DNA from: a virus | IMG/VR virus record: IMGVR_UViG_3300034068_000029 | Coordinates: 1 to 31,838 of that record | DNA length: 31,838 nt | Strand: one strand, 5' to 3' | Part shown: positions 9,422 through 16,426 of the stretch, one piece after another | Numbering within the stretch: the first letter of the stretch is position 1 | Layout of the letters: each line of letters opens with the position of its first letter | Notes under the pieces: generated by a model | Told to the model about the DNA's origin: nothing | What the model saw: the letters and a program-made list of their open reading frames with translations, nothing else | Database searches by the model: none | Made by a program: the position numbers and the translations under genes

Positions 9422-11469
9422 TATCTACGCCCATCTGGTCTGCCATCCAATCTAGGACTACCTAACTGCCATTGAACATTTAAGTCAGAAGATTGAATCT
9501 GAATAGCCATCTGTCTAGCCCTAGCCCGCATAAAAATCTGCTCGGTGTATATATCTACCGATGTCTCGATTACTGTGCCTGTCTCGGTGTTGGAATATGC
9601 GTTGCCAGGAAAGTTCCGTGGTTTTATTAACATTGTGACCGCAGGCAAGGTGGCAGTCGATCCCGCAAAGTTAAGGTCAGGGATAATCCGCTTAGTCAGG
9701 ATGAACTGATCTCCGTCCACAAGGTCAAAGTCTGATGAGGCAATAAAAGAGGTCATTGCCGTTGTGCCATCGTTTAAACCCTGTTCATGGTTATAGATAA
9801 TGCTGTCGGCAGTCATTGTGGTCTGGACTACAAGCTGGGAGATATTGACGGTATAAGTGCCTATCCCGCCTGTGCCAGTGCCTAGAGCAGTAATCTTAGT
9901 TCCTGTGGCTACGCCAGTACCAGTAATGACTGAGCCTACTTGCAGGGTTCCTGTGGATATTGCAGTCACATTTAGAGTTGTACTGTTATTAAGAGAACCT
10001 GTAAAGTAGGTTGCAGTTAATGCTTGGGGGTATTCTCTTAAAGACGAGTCTGACCACGCAGTGCGGTCTATCGTGCCGTAGTACCAGATCTTTTCTAGGT
10101 GGTTATAAATCACATAGGCGTTATTAACCTGACTATTAGCCGTTGGGTAGAACCACCAGACCTCATTCCAGCCTTCGTTTGTTCCTGAGATAATCTGGTC
10201 GGCTTGATCGTAGTTAAGGTTCTCAAATACGTGGTTTCTTAAGGTACATGGGAGGGTCTCTACCCGTCCGCCATAGGCGTAAAACTTATCATGCCCCATC
10301 CAATAAGCTGTGTTATTAACAGTAACGACCGCCCGTGGACTAAGGATTGAAATGTTATCGGCAAGCTCTGAAAGGCTAAAGACGTCCGTTGTACCCACAA
10401 ACTGCAAGGAATTAAGAGTTCCCTCTGTATATACAAGGATCTCCTGACGAGTTGCGATAGCACAGACTATGGCAGAACCACGAGAAACTCGTATAAAACC
10501 TGCTGAATTTGTGACTAACGGAGTCCAGACATTAGGTTGATCTTGAGTCGCCCAGCGGATTAATAAGGGATCAAATGACCCTCCCCCAAATGGAGTAGCG
10601 CCAAAACAAAGTAGGTGTTTATCGTTCTGGGAAACTAAAACTTGCGTTGCTTGAGTTGGAACGTCAGCAGGGGCAATACCATCTATGGTTGTAGCAGACA
10701 ACAAAGCGGCTCTAGTTCCTACACCGCCAGAATACTTCCAATAGTAAATCGCTCCATCACGGATGTTAGCCACTAGGTCATCGTCAAAGTTTTGTAAGAA
10801 CCAATCCCGTTGAGGTGCGTAAACAGGCGTAGCTGACCCTAAACCCCAGCCAACCGTACCCCATGTACCTGAACCCCAGCCGTATCCAGCAATACCGCCA
10901 TCGTTACCTATATTGATTTGGAAGGCTGCGGTAATAGAAGAACCACCACCTGAAACCGAGGATGAGGCTGCCGTAGCTGCTGTAATAGTAAAAGAGTTAG
11001 CATCAACATAAGCAATAATGAACTCAGTGTTTAGGTTTGGTGCTGTAATCCCACCAACCGCTACTGCACCAGAGAATGTGACATAAGACCCATCTGTAGC
11101 CCCATGACCTGAAATAGTTACAGTAACCGTTTTAGAGCCATTAACAGTGGTAAAGCAGTTATCTGTAGCCGTAGTAGTAAAAGTCTGCCGTATTGGGGTA
11201 ATGTCGTATAAGGTCTGCCCTGCTTCTATGTATAGTTTTCTAGACGTTCCAAGAGTTAGATAGTTATCTGCAGCGGTCGTGATCCAATTAAAGACTTGCC
11301 GACAGGTTCCCACCACAGTAAATAAACCATAACGAAGCCAGCCGCCCATTTTTTGAGGATAGCCTGAGCGAAAGCGGATTTTGTCGCACTCAAAGAACCC
11401 ACCCTCATTGGTGTAGTTAGTCTGATCTCTGTTTAATCCTGGTTTAAATTGTAGTTTCTGCAATGGCAT
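9421..11469 (-). CDS. Large tail protein (nozzle/tail-tubular-B-like) with inserted beta cassettes
   Basis: A 682-residue protein beginning [20 protein letters not shown], an opening I recognise from large tail proteins of aquatic podovirus-like phages. The body is rich in beta strands and aromatics (for example [20 protein letters not shown] at 435-454), consistent with a propeller or nozzle fold. Three insertions look foreign to this body: a beta cassette at about 109-175 ([19 protein letters not shown]), a Trp-Gly-rich segment at 196-210 ([15 protein letters not shown]), and a Gly/Thr cassette at 490-555 ([16 protein letters not shown]). Similar segments occur in other genes of the window. 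It follows the lysozyme gene by 11 bases. Nozzle assignment rests on size, composition and gene order, so the exact tail role is uncertain. Confidence 0.8.
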   Translation of the reverse strand: MPLQKLQFKPGLNRDQTNYTNEGGFFECDKIRFRSGYPQKMGGWLRYGLFTVVGTCRQVFNWITTAADNYLTLGTSRKLYIEAGQTLYDITPIRQTFTTTATDNCFTTVNGSKTVTVTISGHGATDGSYVTFSGAVAVGGITAPNLNTEFIIAYVDANSFTITAATAASSSVSGGGSSITAAFQINIGNDGGIAGYGWGSGTWGTVGWGLGSATPVYAPQRDWFLQNFDDDLVANIRDGAIYYWKYSGGVGTRAALLSATTIDGIAPADVPTQATQVLVSQNDKHLLCFGATPFGGGSFDPLLIRWATQDQPNVWTPLVTNSAGFIRVSRGSAIVCAIATRQEILVYTEGTLNSLQFVGTTDVFSLSELADNISILSPRAVVTVNNTAYWMGHDKFYAYGGRVETLPCTLRNHVFENLNYDQADQIISGTNEGWNEVWWFYPTANSQVNNAYVIYNHLEKIWYYGTIDRTAWSDSSLREYPQALTATYFTGSLNNSTTLNVTAISTGTLQVGSVITGTGVATGTKITALGTGTGGIGTYTVNISQLVVQTTMTADSIIYNHEQGLNDGTTAMTSFIASSDFDLVDGDQFILTKRIIPDLNFAGSTATLPAVTMLIKPRNFPGNAYSNTETGTVIETSVDIYTEQIFMRARARQMAIQIQSSDLNVQWQLGSPRLDGRPDGRR

Positions 11470-11480
11470 ACGGGTTTACC

Positions 11481-11957
11481 CTAGGATAAGAACAATGCTC
11501 GTTCATCGTTTCTACGAGTAACTAAGCCTTTCAGTACTTTACCCCCAGCGAGCGTATATTTCAAGAACTCTTCTGCTGCTTCTTCCATCTCGCCCCGAAG
11601 AACTTTCTGACGGAGGGTGCTGCGCTGTAGTGTTCCCAGACCAACATTGAAAGCAAAACTAACAAGAGCATCGAATTGACCTTGAGTGAGCTTAAGGGGA
11701 CAGTAGCGTTCAACGCCTCGCTCAAAGCGATTAAGATCGTCTCTAAGAATGTCATCTACTTCCTCCATCGAAAAGGTACGGTCATCTTTGTATTCCAGTG
11801 GGTAGGCATCCCGTTCTTCCATCTTTAACTGAGCCTGACGGGGGTAAAGTACATGGCCCACCCCGACCGTATGCAACTTGGCGGGGCAGCGGTAGGGACG
11901 CTGGCGGACACCTTCGTGGTGCTTAATCATTTTGATTGCTTTATCGCTTACTTTCAT
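11481..11957 (-). CDS. Endolysin, GH24 T4-type lysozyme
   Basis: The 158-residue product matches the GH24 lysozyme family in length and motifs. The catalytic site is readable as Glu15 (KHHEGVRQRPY), Cys24 (YRCPAKLHT) and Thr30 (HTVGVGH), with the E-8-x-5-T spacing of T4 lysozyme. The central Asp is replaced by Cys, as in some phage endolysins. FDALVSFAFNVGLG (95-108) and the C-terminal GLVTRRNDERALFL (144-157) are also family signatures. It cleaves the NAM-NAG bond of peptidoglycan at lysis. There is no signal peptide, so release depends on the holin, whose gene overlaps by four bases (ATGA) upstream. Confidence 0.95.
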   Translation of the reverse strand: MKVSDKAIKMIKHHEGVRQRPYRCPAKLHTVGVGHVLYPRQAQLKMEERDAYPLEYKDDRTFSMEEVDDILRDDLNRFERGVERYCPLKLTQGQFDALVSFAFNVGLGTLQRSTLRQKVLRGEMEEAAEEFLKYTLAGGKVLKGLVTRRNDERALFLS

Positions 11958-12439
11958 TTCTTACTAAATGCCTGAGTCCCGAACCAAAAAGATACAATTG
12001 ATGCCCAGATAATCTGGGTCTCATCATCCCATAGGAGGTTAAGCGCTACGTCAAATGGCACTTCCCGATGGAACGCAAACCAGAACCCAAACAGTTCTAC
12101 AAACATAAACATTATGAACATACCGTAGGTAATGGCTGGTCTGACCATCGCCCTAGAGTTAATAACCCACTGGGACGCACCTTTGCCAATCTCGATGTCG
12201 TGAGCATACAAAGACTCCCTTTCTTGGGCTTGAGTCTGCATCTCAATCTGTTGGGTCTTAATCTCTTCTACATGGGCTTGGGCGGCAAAGCCACGCTCTG
12301 CCATCTGGAGTTCCCGTTCGGTCTGCAAACGAGCCATTTCCATCTCATGCTTCTTGTCGGACTTGTCTTGGAAGAACCCTAATAGGTTAGGCAATCCTCC
12401 TGACAAGAAGGATATAAGGGTGGTAAACAGGGTAATCAT
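11954..12439 (-). CDS. Holin, three-transmembrane (GTA-holin-like) type
   Basis: This 161-residue membrane protein has hydrophobic segments at about 1-23, 101-122 and 141-158, separated by a long charged helix (25-85) rich in Glu/Gln/Lys. The segment SRAMVRPAITYGMFIMF (94-110) is the conserved core of the three-TM holin family named from gene transfer agents. It would form the inner-membrane lesion that releases the lysozyme encoded next. It is joined to both neighbours by ATGA overlaps, so the four genes from 13145 to 11481 look like one translationally coupled lysis unit. Family membership is from motif recognition. Confidence 0.85.
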   Translation of the reverse strand: MITLFTTLISFLSGGLPNLLGFFQDKSDKKHEMEMARLQTERELQMAERGFAAQAHVEEIKTQQIEMQTQAQERESLYAHDIEIGKGASQWVINSRAMVRPAITYGMFIMFMFVELFGFWFAFHREVPFDVALNLLWDDETQIIWASIVSFWFGTQAFSKK

Positions 12440-12696
12440 TTTTTAGACCTTTCTTCTAGCAATTTAACCCGTACATGAAGCTCATGGAGTTCTTTGTATA
12501 GCTCTTCCCGCATTTTGGCTCTGCGCTCGGCTGATATTGGGCTATCGGTGGGTACGCCCTCGCTTGTAATTAGGGCTGGCATCTTACCCTCTATCTGAGT
12601 AAGACGGGTTTGGAATGAGGATACTTGACCGAGTAGCCACGCTATACAGGCTACAAGAATCGGAATAACCGCCTTTAGTACGTCTTGCATATTCAT
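12436..12696 (-). CDS. Small membrane-anchored coiled-coil protein (spanin- or holin-accessory-like)
   Basis: An 86-residue protein with one N-terminal hydrophobic segment (about 8-25, VLKAVIPILVACIAWLLG), a linker with Pro, and a charged C-terminal helix (58-86, REELYKELHELHVRVKLLEE) that should form a coiled coil. This layout fits an inner-membrane spanin subunit or a holin regulator, and the gene sits directly upstream of the holin with an ATGA overlap. No lipoprotein partner (outer spanin) is visible in any frame I read, so spanin function is a guess from architecture and position. Confidence 0.75.
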   Translation of the reverse strand: MNMQDVLKAVIPILVACIAWLLGQVSSFQTRLTQIEGKMPALITSEGVPTDSPISAERRAKMREELYKELHELHVRVKLLEERSKK

Positions 12697-13145
12697 TTTT
12701 TAGACCCCCATACAATAAAATAAGCAATCCAACCTGCTGCCAGAAAGCACCAGAACTGCACCCACTTAACCTTTTCTAACTCCGCATCAAAGTACTTGCG
12801 GTCTTCCTTCTCTAGCCGTTCAATCTCGGTCTTGATGTCTAGCACTTTTTGCCACTCTTTAGTGCCGTGCTGCTTTATAAAGTCCACCCTTAATTTGTAC
12901 TCTTCATCGCTTATCTTCTTGCGGTGTTTGTACTCCTCAAGGGCTTTGAATATTGCCCGTTCCTTCTTAAACTCTGCTTCTCTACGCTCACGAATCTTTG
13001 CTTGCGCTTGCTGTCTTGCTACATCTACCGCTTCCTTCTGTACTTCCTCGATGTTCTTGCCAATCTCTCGCCCAGCCTCTCGACCAGTCTTAATCCCTTC
13101 GCTTATGCCCTTTGCACCAGCAGATAGTCCGAGTTCGTCTGACAT
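12693..13145 (-). CDS. Coiled-coil protein with C-terminal membrane anchor, lysis-region
   Basis: The 150-residue product starts MSDELGLSAGAKGISEGIKT and has a long highly charged helix (about 20-125, repeated Glu/Lys/Arg) ending in a single hydrophobic segment (128-146, VQFWCFLAAGWIAYFIVWG) and GSKK. A tail-anchored protein with a cytoplasmic helical domain fits the sequence. It overlaps the next lysis gene by ATGA and begins the lysis group. The Shine-Dalgarno is weak: AAGG lies about 16 bases from the ATG, so translation may depend on the upstream gene that ends eight bases before. Function is unknown; lysis control or virion-membrane interaction are possibilities. Confidence 0.75.
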   Translation of the reverse strand: MSDELGLSAGAKGISEGIKTGREAGREIGKNIEEVQKEAVDVARQQAQAKIRERREAEFKKERAIFKALEEYKHRKKISDEEYKLRVDFIKQHGTKEWQKVLDIKTEIERLEKEDRKYFDAELEKVKWVQFWCFLAAGWIAYFIVWGSKK

Positions 13146-13153
13146 GATTCAAT

Positions 13154-13366
13154 TTAGAACACCTTTCCGCCAGCGGCAGGTACAGAAGTAGCATGAATAG
13201 ATATATGCTGTTTAAGATTCAAAGGAGCGTTGCAGTCTGAGCAGGTATCTGCCTCTAGCTCGGCTTTATCTAAGTCGTAACCACAAGCGGCACAAACCAC
13301 TTCTATTTCGTGGTGCGGCTCAATTAAACCGCCTTCTAGTGTTCTAGCTTCTATAGTTTGTTTCAT
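13154..13366 (-). CDS. Small zinc-ribbon protein
   Basis: A 70-residue protein with CAACG (25-29) and CSDC (42-45), spaced to bind one zinc ion as a ribbon. The ends are short and lack other motifs. The gene overlaps the end of the kinase/nucleotidyltransferase gene by four bases (ATGA). Small zinc ribbons in phages often bind nucleic acid or polymerase, but nothing here chooses a partner. I do not recognise a specific family. Confidence 0.75.
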   Translation of the reverse strand: MKQTIEARTLEGGLIEPHHEIEVVCAACGYDLDKAELEADTCSDCNAPLNLKQHISIHATSVPAAGGKVF

Positions 13367-14190
13367 GTTAGCCCCATTTCTTTACGGATCTTGGTTGCTG
13401 AAATATTGTGCGTTGCATCATCAAAAGTCTCTTGCTCAATCTTGTAGCCAACGTCACGCCCGTAGGTAATGTTGGTAATATTAGGAACGACCTGAATCTC
13501 GTATTGCCCTTGAAACAACGGGTCTAAGTCTCTCTTAATGTTAGCTTTTACCTGCTCGATAGCAAATGGGTTGCTACCCTGCCAGCCCTGACAATCACGG
13601 ATCTGGATAACTACTTGACCCGTCTTGGCAATGGCTCGCTCAAACAAGGCTCTATGACCTGGATGCCACGGTTGCCATCTACCCAGCATCTGTACTGTTT
13701 CAGATTGCCAGTTAAAGGTAGGGCGTCTGCGGTTCTCAATAATGTGGTTGCCAATGAACTCAGCCCACTTCTCGCAGTTCTGCTCCGTAACACGGAAGTC
13801 ATATACTGTTGGCGGAATAAAGGCTTTGTTGGTATCCTCGTAACGACCAGCATCAATGGTATCCATCCAGATAGTCCAGTCGGCTTTGAAGTTATTACGC
13901 ATCTCTACGAGTGGTGCTACAAAGTCGCAGATAACATAATCACCGCCAGCTTCTAATGCAAACTGAGCCATACGCAAAGATTGACGAATACGACCAGCAT
14001 CTGTAAAGTCCCAGTCGTTGTATTTCTTACGAACCTCATCTGCATTGAACCAGTTAACCTGTGCGTTAAAGCTAGTAAAGGATTCGCCATAGTCTTTGCG
14101 AGTACCGTTTGTCTCTAGATACTTCTTTAAGGCTTCGGCTAAGTAAGTTTTACCTGAACCTGGCAAACCCATGATTAGTATCTTTTTCAT
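13363..14190 (-). CDS. Bifunctional APS-kinase-like / HxGH nucleotidyltransferase fusion
   Basis: This 275-residue protein has two domains. The N-terminal P-loop kinase (1-150) shows GLPGSGKT (8-15), NADEVR (49-54), DFTDAGRIRQSLRMAQFAL (61-79) and DFVAPLVEMR (89-98). The last two align with the APS-kinase pattern (…R…N…R…A, then 'FISPY…R'). The C-terminal domain (165-275) shows GRWQPWHPGH (170-179, the HxGH site), SNPFAIEQ (206-213) and ISATKIR (263-269), as in NMN/cytidylyl-type nucleotidyltransferases. If the kinase acts on APS it makes PAPS, the donor for the sulfotransferase encoded 2.2 kb upstream. Alternatives are a nucleoside/polynucleotide kinase or a NadR-like NAD enzyme with reversed domain order. 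Its ATG abuts the upstream stop codon. Confidence 0.9.
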   Translation of the reverse strand: MKKILIMGLPGSGKTYLAEALKKYLETNGTRKDYGESFTSFNAQVNWFNADEVRKKYNDWDFTDAGRIRQSLRMAQFALEAGGDYVICDFVAPLVEMRNNFKADWTIWMDTIDAGRYEDTNKAFIPPTVYDFRVTEQNCEKWAEFIGNHIIENRRRPTFNWQSETVQMLGRWQPWHPGHRALFERAIAKTGQVVIQIRDCQGWQGSNPFAIEQVKANIKRDLDPLFQGQYEIQVVPNITNITYGRDVGYKIEQETFDDATHNISATKIRKEMGLT

Positions 14191-14892
14191 TTATCTCTCT
14201 AAGTTATCGTTTCTAATAGTAGAACGTCCTTCTAATGGTCTACCAAGAATGGTTGTATTTGTTTTGTCATTATCCCAGTCATTGTAAGCAAAAATACCCA
14301 TCTGATGAATTGGGAATATATCTGCTCGCAACATAATGTCAAGCGGTGCGTTAATACCATACTTCAATACATGAGCAAGCATATTCTTTGCTACCGCTGG
14401 GTCAATAGCATAGCTGTGCGCTCGACAAATAAAATGATAGTTTGAACCTTCTGAAGCGTGTGGCGGTGTAGGTAATACCTTCCATCCTTGATTAACTTGT
14501 TCGTAACTACCCAAATAACAAATTGAATTAAATACTGAGTGTTGCGTGTAAGGCTTCACCATAATGGCATCATGCTCTAAAATAACAATTGGTTCATCGT
14601 CAAGCACACACTTCTGCCATAGGCTAATATGAGATAAGGCACAGGCTACTTCACCACGAGTTAAATAATGGTCGGTTACTTTTACCATTGCTGGAATACC
14701 ATTATGTTGAGTAGGTGGTTTTATTGGGTCTTTTATACCGTTATAAGCATCCCAGTATTCCCATGCCATACCTGCTAAATCACAACTATCTGCACATCGT
14801 TTTGCTTTTTCCTCTGATTCAACATGATGTTCAATGCGAATAATATAGGCTTTAGAAACGATTAAGTTGTAACTGTAATTAAGAGAAATCAT
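14191..14892 (-). CDS. Glycosyltransferase, GT25-like (LPS-type)
   Basis: A 233-residue protein with the GT25 signature: LTRGEVACALSHISLW (77-92), then VILEHDAIMV (103-112). The last holds a Glu-x-Asp metal/nucleotide-sugar site (LEHD where the family usually has LEDD). RAHSYAIDPAVAKNML further on is also typical of this family. GT25 enzymes add galactose or similar sugars to lipooligosaccharide or proteins. Its ATG overlaps the stop of the RCC1-propeller gene (TAATG at 14892), with only a weak Shine-Dalgarno, so translation is probably coupled. Placement between a probable adhesin and the APS-kinase-like gene suggests it modifies virion proteins or host surface glycan; the substrate is unknown. 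Confidence 0.85.
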   Translation of the reverse strand: MISLNYSYNLIVSKAYIIRIEHHVESEEKAKRCADSCDLAGMAWEYWDAYNGIKDPIKPPTQHNGIPAMVKVTDHYLTRGEVACALSHISLWQKCVLDDEPIVILEHDAIMVKPYTQHSVFNSICYLGSYEQVNQGWKVLPTPPHASEGSNYHFICRAHSYAIDPAVAKNMLAHVLKYGINAPLDIMLRADIFPIHQMGIFAYNDWDNDKTNTTILGRPLEGRSTIRNDNLER

Positions 14893-15992
14893 TAATCTTC
14901 TACACCAATCATAAAACTACCAGCTCTACAGGAGCTTATTTTAGACCAATTATCAGAACCAACTTGAACAGGAGAAGAACGATTGATTGTATCGCCTAAA
15001 CCTAATTGACCACTGCCATTGCTTCCCCATGTCCATAAAGTTTTGTTTGTTTTAATAGCACCCTTGTGGTATCCACTTGATACCGTTAACCAAGTATCAC
15101 TTCCAATTTGAACAGGAGATGAACGTTGAATTGTTGTATTATCACCTACTGCTCCAGTAGAATTACCACCCCATCCCCATAGAGTTCCGTCTGTTTTAAG
15201 AGCAGCACGAGTACCAGTACCATTTGCTGAAATAAATGACCAATCAAGTAATGAGCCTATTTGAACAGGAGAATCAAATTGGGTATAACTATTAGTGCCT
15301 AACTGACCTGAACCTGGAAAACCCCATGCAAAAAGCGCCCCATTTGTTCTTATTGCGTGTTCTCCATTATCACCAAGAGCTACGGAAGACCAAGAACCAG
15401 CAATCTGTACTGGAGACTTGATAGGAATACCAGTAGTTCCTTGACCAAGCTGTCCATTGCCATTATTGCCCCAGATCCATAAAGAATTATCAGTTTTTAT
15501 AGCAGCGCCCGCACGAGTACCGCCAGATACCTTTGCCCAAGTTAGCAATCCTCCAACTTGAGTAGGAGATGAGCGATCAACCTCATCTCCTTGACCTAAT
15601 TGACCTGTAGCATTTGGTCCCCATGTCCATAAAGATCCATTTGTTCTTACAGCTACACAAGCACCAGCGTACATAGTATTACTTACGCTAGACCAATCCA
15701 TTAAAGCTCCAACTTGAGTGGGGCTGGATCTTGCAACTCTATCATTTTGACCAAGCTGTCCTTTGTAGTTATACCCCCATGTCCACAGAGTGCCGTCAGC
15801 TTTAATAGCAGCAACACCATTACCACCACCGCTTATAACAGTCCATTCCTCATTATCTACTTGAACAGGAGAAGAACGAGAAATTCTATTATTTTGACCT
15901 AATTGACCAGCATTATTATAACCCCAACTATACATAAATGGAATTTGTGCTGCGCCAATGGAAGCTAATAAACCTTGAAGGATGCCAGTCAT
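14892..15992 (-). CDS. RCC1-repeat seven-bladed beta-propeller protein (probable tail adhesin)
   Basis: The 366-residue product is almost entirely RCC1 repeats. The WG-x(5)GQLG core recurs with Trp at residues 23, 72, 124, 174, 223, 274 and 322, about every 50 residues, and each is followed by RSSPVQ or a close variant. Seven repeats are the number of blades in a complete RCC1 propeller. The first 18 residues (MTGILQGLLASIGAAQI) are hydrophobic/helical and may attach the propeller to the virion. It follows the fibre-associated small gene with GAGAG as a ribosome site. RCC1 repeats are best known in eukaryotic and secreted bacterial proteins. A ligand-binding role at the tail tip is inferred from fold and from the fibre genes around it. 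Confidence 0.92.
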   Translation of the reverse strand: MTGILQGLLASIGAAQIPFMYSWGYNNAGQLGQNNRISRSSPVQVDNEEWTVISGGGNGVAAIKADGTLWTWGYNYKGQLGQNDRVARSSPTQVGALMDWSSVSNTMYAGACVAVRTNGSLWTWGPNATGQLGQGDEVDRSSPTQVGGLLTWAKVSGGTRAGAAIKTDNSLWIWGNNGNGQLGQGTTGIPIKSPVQIAGSWSSVALGDNGEHAIRTNGALFAWGFPGSGQLGTNSYTQFDSPVQIGSLLDWSFISANGTGTRAALKTDGTLWGWGGNSTGAVGDNTTIQRSSPVQIGSDTWLTVSSGYHKGAIKTNKTLWTWGSNGSGQLGLGDTINRSSPVQVGSDNWSKISSCRAGSFMIGVED

Positions 15993-15994
15993 TT

Positions 15995-16426
15995 TTACTC
16001 TCCCAATGCGTTAATATCTTCGTGCGTTACAGCAGAATTTATAGCATCTATGCGAGCTTCAAACAAAACACGAGCTGCGTCAACTGTGGCAGCGTTATAT
16101 TGTGTTTCAGGATATGCGTCTGTTTCTTTTGCAATTTCTGCATTAACTACAGATTTAAATACTTGTTTAACCATATTTCGTAACATATCTTTACGTTCAT
16201 CTATCGTAATTTCACGTTTCCCCCAAACAATCTGTGCTGGAGTTACATCAAGATTAAAATGATGCGTAGTTACTATTTCACGATTTGGGATTGTCTCTGG
16301 TATTAGCTCAACCGCTTCACGCCAGCCAGGTTCATTGGCTATTTTTTCATCCGATGGCTTGTAATCCAAAACGTTTAATATTTGACCGTCTTTTACCCGA
16401 ATCCAAAAGCCCGTTTTCGTAAGCAT
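15995..16426 (-). CDS. Small tail-fibre-associated protein (assembly/chaperone-like)
   Basis: A 143-residue protein whose start is fixed by a strong Shine-Dalgarno (AAGGAG, seven bases before ATG 16426). This places the first 80 bases inside the end of the sulfotransferase-glycosyltransferase gene in another frame, an unusually long overlap for this genome. The N-terminal half (GFWIRVKDGQILNVLDYKP) is beta-rich. The C-terminal half (ERKDMLRNMVKQVFKSVVNA, 77-onward) is helical and repetitive in Asp/Ala. The size and layout recall small tail-fibre assembly proteins, and it sits between the fibre and the propeller genes. I do not recognise a named family. Confidence 0.8.
   Translation of the reverse strand: MLTKTGFWIRVKDGQILNVLDYKPSDEKIANEPGWREAVELIPETIPNREIVTTHHFNLDVTPAQIVWGKREITIDERKDMLRNMVKQVFKSVVNAEIAKETDAYPETQYNAATVDAARVLFEARIDAINSAVTHEDINALGE

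Noticed and set aside
9111-9446. Alternative minus-strand frame over the small GVSGTG protein
   Set aside because: It has no recognisable motif, overlaps the tail gene's end, and competes with a frame that shares a repeat with other genes.
12436-13145. A complete two-component spanin pair
   Set aside because: Two membrane coiled-coil proteins are present but no lipobox (outer spanin) was found, so the pair is not claimed.
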